The position numbers and the translations under genes were made by a program. The notes below the pieces were generated by a model, which had not been told where the DNA came from, did not search any database, and saw nothing but the letters and a program-made list of their open reading frames with translations. From contig BAJA01000013.1 in the NCBI GenBank assembly GCA_000613465.1, positions 56,264 through 120,263 of the forward strand: a stretch of 64,000 bases of DNA, written 5' to 3'. Of this stretch, positions 1 through 7,832 are shown one piece after another; position 1 is the first letter of the stretch; every line of letters starts with the position of its first letter. This stretch comes from Bacteroides nordii WAL 11050 = JCM 12987. Lineage in GTDB: Bacteria; Bacteroidota; Bacteroidia; Bacteroidales; Bacteroidaceae.

Positions 1-1
1 T

Positions 2-3000
2 ATGTATGGGAGAGAATGTGCTACATGGTTGCCTGCAATTATAATGGGAAATAATGGCAATTTCACTAATGTAACAGATCTAAAATCGTCGGCAATTACT
101 TCTTATGGGAATGATTCAAATCCGTATTCAAAAACTATTTATGAAGCATCTCCTTTAAATAGAGTTTTGGAACAATACGGTCCGGGAGCTAACTGGCACA
201 GTAGTAATTCTTCGAATAAGGTGAGTTATTTGACAAATGATGCTACTGGTAATCGTTCTTGTATGTACTTCAAAATAGATGGTAGTGGCTTAAATGCATC
301 TCTTGTAAAGTCTGGGTTATATGCTGCGGGGGAATTATATGTAACTGAAAAGAAGAATGAAATAGGAAATCTTTCTTATGAATTTAAAAATAGCTTGGAA
401 CAAACTATTCTTATTCGACAGATGAACAATAATGAAGCTCACGATACTTATTATGTCTATGATGATTTTGGTAATTTGAATTATGTTATTCCTCCGATAT
501 TAGCCGATAAAATAATAAAGGAGAATAAATCTATGGCAGATAATAGTCTTGAAGTAAAGCAATATGCCTATCTATATAAATATGATGAACGTAACCGTTG
601 CATTAGAAAGCGTTTGCCAGGATGTGACTGGATTTATTATGTATATGATAGAACAGATCGATTGATCTTTACTCAGGATGGTGAATCACGCAAAAAGCAT
701 GAATGGATATATTCTATTCCTGATGCGTTAGGTAGAATAGTTCAAACCGGTACTTGTCGGAATACTGATATATCAAATGAAAATTATAAGGATAAGCTTG
801 TCATTGGAACATATAACGTAGAAAAAGGATATTCTTTCTCCGATTTTATTCCTGAAAATAGAAGATACTTTATGAATAATTATTATGATAATTATGATTT
901 TCTTACCGATAGGAATAAAGAACTCGTATACGAAGATCGTCCGGGGTATGGTAAACGATATAATGTTAATGATTATTCTGCAAAAGGGCTACTCACCGGT
1001 ACTTATGTAAATACAATTCCTGCAGGCTGGGAAGGAGCTTTAGATGAGCATTCTGCTTTATATTGTGATGATCGTGGACGCCTTATTCAGTCCAGGAAGA
1101 GTAGAATGTCAGGAGAAGCATTTGACAATGAATATTTAGCTTATAATTTTCAAGGACAACCTGTAAAAAGATTGCATGAGCACTTAATGACTGATATAAA
1201 TCAAACCAGTGAACTATATAGTTATGAGTATGATCATGCAGGACGCTTAATAGAAACACGACATAAATTGAATGAGAGGAATGAGGTTGTTATTGCTCGA
1301 AATACATATGATGAATTGGGGCGATTGATTTCGGAACAAGCAAATGGTCAGGAAGGTCTGCAAACGGATTATTCATACAATATCCGCTCATGGACAACAA
1401 ACCTAAATAACAGTGTATATAGAGAAAGTATTGAATATAATAACATTGGGAATGTGATATATATGAATGAATATAGACATTCAAAAAGGCCTCAATATTA
1501 TTGGGAAGTATCAATGGAGTATGATGATCTTTCAAGAATGACAAGCTATGCGGATGCAGGATATGGAGCGGCACCTACCACCTTTTTTGAGTACGATAAG
1601 CATGGGAATATTATATATATAGATAGGAGTGGTGTCACTGCTGAAGATAGTTACGATTCTTGTGATGAATTGACGATTACTCATTCTGGGAATCAAGTTC
1701 AATCAGTGGTTGATGCTACAGACTGTTCAGAAACATATTATTCATATGATTTTAGAAATTTAACAGGAGTTGGAACCTCTGCTTCTTATGAGTATGATCT
1801 GAATGGTGCAGTCACAAAAGATCCTTATAAAGGTGCAACGATAATAAATAATAGTCTTAACTTACCGCAACAAATAACCGTTAATAATAATTTGGCATCC
1901 GGTAGTATTACTTATGTTTACTTAGCAACGGGGGAGAAGATAATGGCTTCAAGCTCTGTATCATTAAGACGTTCGCTTAATCCTGCCGAAATAGCAGGAG
2001 GAGTATCAACAATGGCTTCTACTGACAGAGACGAGGCTACATTTTATTTTGGAAATATTATATATAAAACAACTCCTGAGGGTGAACCATATCTTGATAA
2101 GATTCTTATAGATAATGGGTATATTAAAGATGGGGAATATTATTTTTATATCAAAGATCATTTAGGAAATAATAGGGCTACTGCTTTTTCAACGGGTTCT
2201 GTAAAAGGAATGGATGACTATTTCCCTTATGGTATGCCGGTAATAGATTCCAAGTGGGGAAAAAATCCGCAGGCATATCGTTTTGGAGGTAAAGAACTTG
2301 AGAGATTGATGGGATTAAACTTATATGACTTTCAGGCCCGTTGGCATGATCCGGCTTTAGGACGATTTATGTCTGTTGATCCGTTGTGTGAGAAATATTA
2401 TTCAATAAGTCCGTATGCGTATTGTATGAATAATCCGATAAAATATATTGATCCGAATGGAAAGGATTGGATAGTTGCAAATGGTACTTCTAATTATGAG
2501 TGGAGAAATGATATTACTGCAGAATCTACAATACCTAAGGGATATCAATATGTTGGAGCGAATGATTCTGATATTCTTTCTCATTTAGGATTGCCTACTT
2601 CTTTTCTTGAATATAGTTCTAACAGAATAGGTTCGATTGCTTCAGATGCAGAAGTAGGGAGATATGCTGTTTCTCATATGATAAATGTAAAAGAAAAAAG
2701 TAATGCTACAATTGATGTGAACGTTTCTTACACTAGAGAAGGAAGAATTTTTAATGGAGTAGAAATCAAGGTTACAAATGTCAGTTCAAATTCGGGATTA
2801 GATGGAAATATAGAGAATGTAGGTTTAGTGAATGTACAGTATGGTGATAAAGCATATACCTCTACTTTAAAAACACCAGATAGTCCACAGTTGCTTGAAG
2901 CTGGTTCTTCTGTTAAAACATCAACTGTAAATATTCCAAAATTAGATTTGTATAGAGGTAATGATTTTTTGCAAATTAAAGTTGAGGGCAATTGGTGGAT

Positions 3001-3085
3001 TACAACTCCTGGAGGGAAAACACCAATTGTGGCTCATCCAGTGGCTCCTATTCCTATTTCATTTAAACATTTGTGGACTAAATAA
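2..3085 (+). CDS. RHS repeat-associated core domain protein, 5' partial
   Basis: The reading frame is open to the window edge, so the true start lies upstream. At least 1027 residues are visible. Scattered YD-type repeats (for example YEYDHAGRLIETR and YDELGRLISEQ) lead to a classical RHS core at about residues 715-820, with YYFYIKDHLGNNR, GLNLYDFQARWHDPALGRF and YAYCMNNPIKYIDPNGK. After the core comes a tip of about 205 residues beginning GKDWIV that I do not recognise. In this family the repeats form a shell around a variable C-terminal domain, often a toxin. Whether this tip is toxic cannot be read from the sequence. A small lipoprotein gene follows after 10 bp and could be its partner. 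Confidence 0.9.
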   Translation: MYGRECATWLPAIIMGNNGNFTNVTDLKSSAITSYGNDSNPYSKTIYEASPLNRVLEQYGPGANWHSSNSSNKVSYLTNDATGNRSCMYFKIDGSGLNASLVKSGLYAAGELYVTEKKNEIGNLSYEFKNSLEQTILIRQMNNNEAHDTYYVYDDFGNLNYVIPPILADKIIKENKSMADNSLEVKQYAYLYKYDERNRCIRKRLPGCDWIYYVYDRTDRLIFTQDGESRKKHEWIYSIPDALGRIVQTGTCRNTDISNENYKDKLVIGTYNVEKGYSFSDFIPENRRYFMNNYYDNYDFLTDRNKELVYEDRPGYGKRYNVNDYSAKGLLTGTYVNTIPAGWEGALDEHSALYCDDRGRLIQSRKSRMSGEAFDNEYLAYNFQGQPVKRLHEHLMTDINQTSELYSYEYDHAGRLIETRHKLNERNEVVIARNTYDELGRLISEQANGQEGLQTDYSYNIRSWTTNLNNSVYRESIEYNNIGNVIYMNEYRHSKRPQYYWEVSMEYDDLSRMTSYADAGYGAAPTTFFEYDKHGNIIYIDRSGVTAEDSYDSCDELTITHSGNQVQSVVDATDCSETYYSYDFRNLTGVGTSASYEYDLNGAVTKDPYKGATIINNSLNLPQQITVNNNLASGSITYVYLATGEKIMASSSVSLRRSLNPAEIAGGVSTMASTDRDEATFYFGNIIYKTTPEGEPYLDKILIDNGYIKDGEYYFYIKDHLGNNRATAFSTGSVKGMDDYFPYGMPVIDSKWGKNPQAYRFGGKELERLMGLNLYDFQARWHDPALGRFMSVDPLCEKYYSISPYAYCMNNPIKYIDPNGKDWIVANGTSNYEWRNDITAESTIPKGYQYVGANDSDILSHLGLPTSFLEYSSNRIGSIASDAEVGRYAVSHMINVKEKSNATIDVNVSYTREGRIFNGVEIKVTNVSSNSGLDGNIENVGLVNVQYGDKAYTSTLKTPDSPQLLEAGSSVKTSTVNIPKLDLYRGNDFLQIKVEGNWWITTPGGKTPIVAHPVAPIPISFKHLWTK

Positions 3086-3095
3086 AATTGAAAGT

Positions 3096-3692
3096 ATGTT
3101 TTACAAGGTAAATTATATTATTGTTTTATGTATATTAATAACTTCTTGCACAATGCAAGATAACAAACGTTGCGATTTATTGTATGAAAAGGCATTGGAT
3201 TGTTGGTGTAAATATTCCTTAAGTCACGACACTTTGCTTCTACGAAAATCAGAACAATATTTAGATAGTATTGATTGTAAACCTATTAAATATAGGGTAT
3301 TTGAACTTAAGGTTTCTTTGATATATCTATTGAAAGATTACGAACGTGGAAAGGATTATATTGCATCATTTGATTCTTTAGACTTTGGAGTAGGTTATAA
3401 AAAGAATATGTATTTGAAGACATTTGAAGCTCTGACATTTGCTTCGCAGGGTGATACGATAAAACAAAATCAATTGTATTTGGAAATAGTGAAAAATATT
3501 CAAAATTATTTATCAAATAATCCCAATGAAGAATCTTTATATGATTTATATACGATTAAACGAAGAATAGAAAGTCGTGATAGTATTATTAAAGAAATAG
3601 AACACATTCGATTTTCTAAGTTATACAATGATGATTTTCTTAATGCTCTTATTGAAACAATAACTGCAAATGATGATGAGAATTGGTATTAA
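3096..3692 (+). CDS. Small lipoprotein downstream of the RHS gene, possible partner or immunity protein
   Basis: This encodes about 198 residues. I chose the ATG at 3096, 10 bp after the RHS stop, because it gives a lipoprotein signal (MFYKVNYIIVLCILITSC) with the lipid-accepting Cys at residue 18. The longer frame to 2961 overlaps the RHS gene. The mature part is rich in Lys, Asp, Tyr and Leu and looks helical, perhaps TPR-like, but I recognise no family. Its position directly behind a variable RHS tip is what immunity genes show. An envelope lipoprotein would fit a target outside the cytoplasm. That role is inference only. Confidence 0.7.
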   Translation: MFYKVNYIIVLCILITSCTMQDNKRCDLLYEKALDCWCKYSLSHDTLLLRKSEQYLDSIDCKPIKYRVFELKVSLIYLLKDYERGKDYIASFDSLDFGVGYKKNMYLKTFEALTFASQGDTIKQNQLYLEIVKNIQNYLSNNPNEESLYDLYTIKRRIESRDSIIKEIEHIRFSKLYNDDFLNALIETITANDDENWY

Positions 3693-3883
3693 TTGAATTG
3701 GCAAAATAAACAATGTGTTGTAGTTCTTATTTTATTTGTAATAATGTTAAATCGGATATGGGTAAAATAGAAGGTTTCTAATTTATATATTGGGTTGTAA
3801 ATAAGAGTTTTTATCAGGTAGAATTTGAATTTATAGATGTAAAGTATGATACTATGTTCTGTGGAATTATTGAAAGATAAAAG

Positions 3884-3917
3884 AAGAAGCCGCTTTCCCT
3901 AACGAAGCGGCTTCTTT
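3884..3917. terminator. Bidirectional hairpin terminator
   Basis: A perfect 12-bp stem (AAGAAGCCGCTT with its complement at 3905-3916) closes a 9-nt loop. It lies between the plus-strand lipoprotein gene and the minus-strand DUF2023 gene, which converge. T-rich sequence follows on both strands, though the tracts are short. The rest of 3693-3962 shows no gene. Confidence 0.75.
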
Positions 3918-3962
3918 CCCCAAAAAGACATGCAAATAAGCTAACACATACAAAAAACTATA

Positions 3963-4325
3963 CTAAACGGCAATCTTAATACCTCCTTTTTTACCACAAT
4001 ATCGCTTGCATTGCTGGCAGATATCATACCCCAACATAGCTCCTAAGATGAAATCTTCTTCAGGAGTCAGTTTATTGAGCGGACGGATGATGATATGGCG
4101 GATAGCCTCCATACACTCCGGTTTACCAAAGAACAGGTTGATTTTGTTTGGCCCTACTTTTTGAATCATATAACTGATGTTTTGATTCTCCAGTCGGCGC
4201 ACTGCAAATTCTTCATATTCACGATTCATGGTATAGAGTACCATGTTGCGTACTCCTTTCTTAAATTCATAAATGTGATTCAGGAAAATTCTTACCTCTC
4301 CGGGGATTGTTCTTTCAGTAGCCAT
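3963..4325 (-). CDS. DUF2023 family protein
   Basis: A 120-residue protein without signal peptide or membrane segment, matching the DUF2023 family of small proteins as I remember it. It has a conserved-looking helical core (FLNHIYEFKKGVRNMVLYTM) and a Cys-rich C-terminus, CQQCKRYCGKKGG, with three cysteines that could bind a metal or iron-sulfur centre. It lies 26 bp downstream of the flavodoxin gene on the same strand, so the two are probably co-transcribed. The pairing suggests a role with flavodoxin, but its function is unknown. Confidence 0.75.
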   Translation of the reverse strand: MATERTIPGEVRIFLNHIYEFKKGVRNMVLYTMNREYEEFAVRRLENQNISYMIQKVGPNKINLFFGKPECMEAIRHIIIRPLNKLTPEEDFILGAMLGYDICQQCKRYCGKKGGIKIAV

Positions 4326-4351
4326 AATGCAAGTATATATAATAAAAAGTA

Positions 4352-4858
4352 TTAGTTAATTTCTTTTTTGAGTATTTCCACCCATTGAGTGATACGTTCG
4401 TCTGTTTGACTGTCTTCGTTCACTTCATCAATAGGGAGCCCCATAAATTTGCCGTTCACTACTGCTACGGATGAATCGAAAGTATACCCTGCAGTGTCTA
4501 CTGCACCAACAAATGTACAACCACTGGCTTTCAGATCTTCATATAAGATACCGATTCCATCGCAGAAGGTGTCGGCGTATGAATCGGAATCACCACAGCC
4601 AAATAGTGCCACAAACTTATGCGACAGGTCTGCTTTCTTCAGAACTTTAACGCCATCATACCAATCGTCCTGCAATTCGCCTGCGCCCCAGGTTGAAGTA
4701 CCCAATACCAATACATCATATTCTTTTACCAGAGCATCAGTCAATACTGAAACATCATGAATATCTCCCTGAGGGACATTCAACTTCTCTGCAATGCGAC
4801 GGGCCACGTCTTCTGTAGTTCCTGTAGTAGAACCGTAAAATACACCAATTTTATTCAT
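4352..4858 (-). CDS. fldA: Flavodoxin
   Basis: A 168-residue long-chain flavodoxin, a small FMN electron carrier that can replace ferredoxin. The FMN phosphate loop is GSTTGTTEDVA near residue 9, the first isoalloxazine loop is GTSTWGAGELQDDW, and the long-chain insert region includes FGCGDSDSYADTFCDG. The ATG at 4858 is used instead of the longer frame to 4924: the family starts with MNKIGVFYGS, and the -7 box at 4887-4894 places the transcript start near 4880, inside the longer frame. Flavodoxin is usually induced by iron limitation or stress. A strong inverted repeat upstream of the promoter fits regulated expression. Confidence 0.93.
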   Translation of the reverse strand: MNKIGVFYGSTTGTTEDVARRIAEKLNVPQGDIHDVSVLTDALVKEYDVLVLGTSTWGAGELQDDWYDGVKVLKKADLSHKFVALFGCGDSDSYADTFCDGIGILYEDLKASGCTFVGAVDTAGYTFDSSVAVVNGKFMGLPIDEVNEDSQTDERITQWVEILKKEIN

Positions 4859-4886
4859 TTTCAATTTCTGTTTTATTATAATGGTG

Positions 4887-4917
4887 CAAAGATAGGGTAG
4901 CCGGATGAAATAGAAAA
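4887..4917 (-). promoter_or_regulatory. Flavodoxin promoter
   Basis: On the minus strand the -7 box is TATCTTTG (4894-4887). A weak -33 box (TTTT at 4917-4914) lies 19 bp further upstream, the normal Bacteroides spacing. Transcription would start near 4880. This decides the flavodoxin start codon at 4858. Confidence 0.75.
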
Positions 4918-4918
4918 T

Positions 4919-4964
4919 CCCCATTTATAATGGAATAACACATTGGTTCTCATTATAAATGGGG
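4919..4964. promoter_or_regulatory. Inverted-repeat operator upstream of flavodoxin
   Basis: Two perfect 14-bp arms, CCCCATTTATAATG (4919-4932) and CATTATAAATGGGG (4951-4964), flank an 18-bp spacer. The promoter-proximal GGGG, read on the minus strand, ends 24 bp before the -7 box. A related CCCC...ATAAATGGGG site lies upstream of the hemerythrin gene with the same 24-bp spacing. It is probably an activator or repressor site; the protein is unknown. Confidence 0.65.
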
Positions 4965-5031
4965 ATGTTACTATTGATTATTAATAAGTATGTTGGAGCC
5001 AGATAGATGCTTTTACACCTTATTAATTATA

Positions 5032-6207
5032 TTAATGATGAAACAGACGGATACCCGTAAATGCCATGGCAATATTATACTTATCACACGTTTCAATCAC
5101 ATGATCGTCGCGTACCGAACCTCCCGGTTGTGCAATATAACTTACACCACTTTTGTGTGCACGCTCAATATTGTCACCAAAAGGGAAGAAGGCATCTGAA
5201 CCCAATGCTACTCCGGTTAGCGTATCCAGCCACTCACGCTTTTCTTCGCGGGTCAGTACTTCCGGCTTTTCGGTGAAGAATTGTTCCCAACTGCCGTCTG
5301 CCAATACATCCATATAATCTTCAGAGATGTAAATGTCTATTGTATTGTCGCGGTCGGCACGGCGTATTTTATCTTTCCAGGGGAGGTTCATTACTTTCGG
5401 ATGTTGACGTAGATACCAGATGTCAGCCTTATTTCCGGCAAGGCGGGTGCAATGGATACGTGACTGTTGTCCGGCACCAATACCGATAGCCTGTCCGTCT
5501 TTGGCATAGCATACGGAGTTGGACTGTGTATACTTTAATGTAATGAGGGCAATAAGCAGATCGCGTTTGGCATCGGCAGGAATCTCCTGATTCCGGGTCG
5601 GCATCTCTTTGAGCAGAGATTCGTCTATTTTCAATTCATTGCGTCCTTGTTCAAAAGTGATACCGAAAACATCCTTATGCTCGATAGGAGCAGGGCGGTA
5701 TGCCGGGTCTATTTTTATAACATTGTAAGTACCTTTGCGTTTGTTACGAAGAATTTCCAGTGCTTCGGGTGTGTAATCAGGCGCTATAACCCCATCGGAT
5801 ACTTCGCGATTGATAAGACGTGCCGTCTCTTCATCACACGTGTCAGAAAGAGCAATGAAATCACCATAAGATGACATACGGTCTGCACCACGGGCACGGG
5901 CATAAGCAGTAGCCAGCGGAGAAAGTGGAAGATCGTCTGCAAAGTAAATCTTCTTTAGCGTCTCATTCATTTCTACCGCTACGGCAGCACCTGCCGGGCT
6001 GACATGCTTGAAGGAAGCGGCAGCCGGAAGTCCGGTAGCTTCTTTCAGCTCTTTTACTAATTGCCAGCTGTTGAATGCATCCAGTAAATTGATAAATCCG
6101 GGACGTCCGTTTAATACTTCGATGGGCAGTTCTCCGTCTTTCATGAAGATACGGGCAGGCTTCTGGTTAGGATTGCAGCCGTATTTCAGTTCTAATTCTT
6201 TTGCCAT
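5032..6207 (-). CDS. AICAR transformylase-only protein (PurH C-terminal domain)
   Basis: A 391-residue protein equivalent to the AICAR formyltransferase domain of PurH, which transfers a formyl group from 10-formyl-THF to AICAR in purine synthesis. It begins directly with KYGCNPNQKPARI and has no N-terminal IMP cyclohydrolase (MGS-like) domain, so it is shorter than the usual bifunctional protein of about 510 residues. The catalytic Lys-His pair is K67-H68 in SFKHVSPAGA. SNSVCYAKDGQAIGIGAGQQ and FPFGDNIERA are further family motifs. It may be a second, stand-alone transformylase beside a complete PurH elsewhere. It lies between two possibly co-regulated redox genes. Confidence 0.88.
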   Translation of the reverse strand: MAKELELKYGCNPNQKPARIFMKDGELPIEVLNGRPGFINLLDAFNSWQLVKELKEATGLPAAASFKHVSPAGAAVAVEMNETLKKIYFADDLPLSPLATAYARARGADRMSSYGDFIALSDTCDEETARLINREVSDGVIAPDYTPEALEILRNKRKGTYNVIKIDPAYRPAPIEHKDVFGITFEQGRNELKIDESLLKEMPTRNQEIPADAKRDLLIALITLKYTQSNSVCYAKDGQAIGIGAGQQSRIHCTRLAGNKADIWYLRQHPKVMNLPWKDKIRRADRDNTIDIYISEDYMDVLADGSWEQFFTEKPEVLTREEKREWLDTLTGVALGSDAFFPFGDNIERAHKSGVSYIAQPGGSVRDDHVIETCDKYNIAMAFTGIRLFHH

Positions 6208-6213
6208 GATTTA

Positions 6214-6379
6214 TAATTAAAAATTAAAGATTGAAAATTAAAAGACCGGTGTTGTAGCTTGATAAATTCTTTCTGATTATGAGCCTTATTACAGGCTTGT
6301 ATGAACTTTACCGTCAAGGTTTCTTCCCGGACTAACGTCGCAAAGATAAGCATTTTAATTTTTAATTATTAATTTTTAA
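6214..6379. repeat. AT-rich imperfect inverted repeat in the divergent intergenic region
   Basis: Arms rich in AATTAAAAATTAAA (6214-6244) and TTTTAATTTTTAATTATT (6353-6379) bracket the leader of the AICAR transformylase gene. Such low-complexity flanks are common between Bacteroides genes. No function is evident. Confidence 0.45.
6341..6348 (-). promoter_or_regulatory. -7 box of the AICAR transformylase gene
   Basis: TATCTTTG on the minus strand implies a start near 6334 and a leader of about 125 nt before the ATG at 6207. The leader contains one short hairpin (AGCCT/AGGCT). I do not see the conserved sequence of the ZTP (pfl) riboswitch. Confidence 0.6.
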
Positions 6380-6381
6380 AT

Positions 6382-6404
6382 CCCCAAAATACCTATAAAT
6401 GGGG
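6382..6404. promoter_or_regulatory. Operator upstream of the hemerythrin-regulator operon
   Basis: A CCCC at 6382-6385 and TATAAATGGGG at 6394-6404 form a compact version of the flavodoxin inverted repeat. The GGGG ends 24 bp before the -7-like TTCCTTTG (6429-6436), exactly as at the flavodoxin promoter. The site also sits just upstream of the divergent AICAR transformylase promoter. Confidence 0.6.
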
Positions 6405-6462
6405 ATTGCGTGCACGAAAAAATATCCGTTCCTTTGTACGCGTAATATAAAAATAGGTATAA

Positions 6463-7167
6463 ATGGACAGATTACAAAAATATAAATCCTCCGATAAGAT
6501 GATTGATCTTATCAGTGATAATTACTCTCTGTTACAGGTTATGAGCCGTTTTGGGTTGTCTTTGGGCTTTGGAGACAAAACGGTAAAAGAAGTTTGCGAG
6601 ATGAATGGAGTCGATTGTCCGACGTTTCTTGCGGTAGTGAATTTTATGGCCGAGGGATTTTCGCGTATGGATGGTAAAACAGATGGTCTGTCTATTCCGG
6701 CATTGGTTGACTACTTGCGGCAGGCTCATATTTATTTTTTGGAGTTCTGTCTGCCTGCTATACGGCGCAAACTACTGGAAGCTATTGATTGTTCAGAGAA
6801 CGATGTATCTTTTCTTATTCTTAAATTCTTCGACGAATATATGCGGGAAGTACGCAAACACATGGAGTATGAGGAGAGAACGGTGTTTAAGTATGTAGAT
6901 GCGCTGCTTGAGAATAACGCACCAAAGAATTATCAAATCAGTACATTCTCCAAACACCATGATCAGGTAGGAGAGAAGTTGACTGAACTTAAAAATATTA
7001 TTATTAAATACTGTCCTGCTAAGGCAAACACCAATTTGCTTAATGCTGCATTGTTTGATATATATGCTTGTGAAGAGGGGCTTGAGTCTCATTGTAAAGT
7101 AGAAGATTATATTTTTGTTCCTGCTATTCTGAAGTTGGAAAGGAGGATGAATGACAATGAAAAATAA
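6463..7167 (+). CDS. RIC/ScdA-like di-iron hemerythrin-domain protein
   Basis: A 234-residue cytoplasmic protein. Residues about 13-62 resemble the ScdA N-terminal domain, but the usual adjacent Cys pair is absent (only C45 and C52 occur). Residues about 80-220 form a hemerythrin four-helix bundle with candidate iron ligands H89, H133, E137, H165 or H166, H210 and E214. The HxxxE spacing (H133-E137, H210-E214) matches the YtfE/RIC family, which repairs iron-sulfur clusters damaged by nitric oxide or oxidants. The LuxR-type regulator gene overlaps its 3' end by 17 bp, so the two form an operon. The upstream box shared with flavodoxin points to a common redox or iron signal. Confidence 0.85.
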   Translation: MDRLQKYKSSDKMIDLISDNYSLLQVMSRFGLSLGFGDKTVKEVCEMNGVDCPTFLAVVNFMAEGFSRMDGKTDGLSIPALVDYLRQAHIYFLEFCLPAIRRKLLEAIDCSENDVSFLILKFFDEYMREVRKHMEYEERTVFKYVDALLENNAPKNYQISTFSKHHDQVGEKLTELKNIIIKYCPAKANTNLLNAALFDIYACEEGLESHCKVEDYIFVPAILKLERRMNDNEK

Positions 7168-7765
7168 CGAAGCAATTCGCATAGCTGTTGCAGAAAATTC
7201 TGTGATTATCCGTAGTGGGTTGACACTGGCATTAAAACGTTTGCCTAATCTGAAAGTCCAGCCGGTAGAACTTCTTTCTGTTGAAGCATTACACGACTGT
7301 CTGCGTACGCAGTATCCCGATATATTGGTAGTAAACCCAACATTTGGTGACTATTTTGATGTAGTGCGATTTCGTGAAGAAACGACTGGAAAAGGAATTC
7401 GGGTGGTGGCACTGGTAAGTTCGTTTATTGATGCAAACCTGCTAAGTAAATACGACGATTCCATCTCTATTTTTGATGACCTGGAGACACTTTCCAACAA
7501 GATAACCCGTTTGGAGAATATTGAGCCTGATATAGAGGAAGACGGACAGGAGACACTAAGTCAGCGGGAGAAAGAAATTGTGGTATGTGTAGTGAAGGGG
7601 ATGACAAACAAAGAGATAGCCGAAAAACTGTTTCTTTCTATCCATACTGTAATCACTCACAGAAGAAATATCAGTAAAAAGCTGCAAATACACAGTGCTG
7701 CCGGTTTGACTATCTATGCTATTGTAAATAAGCTGGTTGAACTGAGTGATGTGAAAGATTTATAG
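7151..7765 (+). CDS. LuxR-type response regulator with degenerate receiver
   Basis: A 204-residue protein with a receiver-like domain (about 9-120) and a C-terminal LuxR/NarL HTH (about 136-195; LSQREKEIVVCVVKGMTNKE, then HTVITHRRNI). The receiver lacks key residues. The usual acidic pair is replaced (AEN, 14-16), the phospho-acceptor Asp is Asn (N62 in DILVVNP), and the conserved Lys is not evident. It therefore probably does not work by normal phosphorylation. Starts at 7151 and 7157 are both possible; an AGGAGG at 7141-7146, unusual for Bacteroides, precedes both. It overlaps the hemerythrin gene and may regulate that operon and flavodoxin (inference). Confidence 0.88.
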   Translation: MTMKNNEAIRIAVAENSVIIRSGLTLALKRLPNLKVQPVELLSVEALHDCLRTQYPDILVVNPTFGDYFDVVRFREETTGKGIRVVALVSSFIDANLLSKYDDSISIFDDLETLSNKITRLENIEPDIEEDGQETLSQREKEIVVCVVKGMTNKEIAEKLFLSIHTVITHRRNISKKLQIHSAAGLTIYAIVNKLVELSDVKDL

Positions 7766-7795
7766 CTTTAAAAAGTGTTATAAAACGCAAAACCG

Positions 7796-7826
7796 TTTGC
7801 GCACACGGAAAAAAGCTGTATCTTTG
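7796..7826 (+). promoter_or_regulatory. Strong Bacteroides promoter with no gene behind it
   Basis: Both consensus elements are perfect: TTTG at 7796-7799 and TATCTTTG at 7819-7826, separated by 19 bp. It starts 31 bp after the regulator's stop codon and faces a region without a plausible gene, which suggests that it drives a small RNA. Confidence 0.8.
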
Positions 7827-7832
7827 CAGTGC

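Noticed and set aside
6208..6340. Possible purine or ZTP riboswitch in the AICAR transformylase leader
   Set aside because: The leader has only a weak 5-bp hairpin and none of the conserved pfl-motif sequence.
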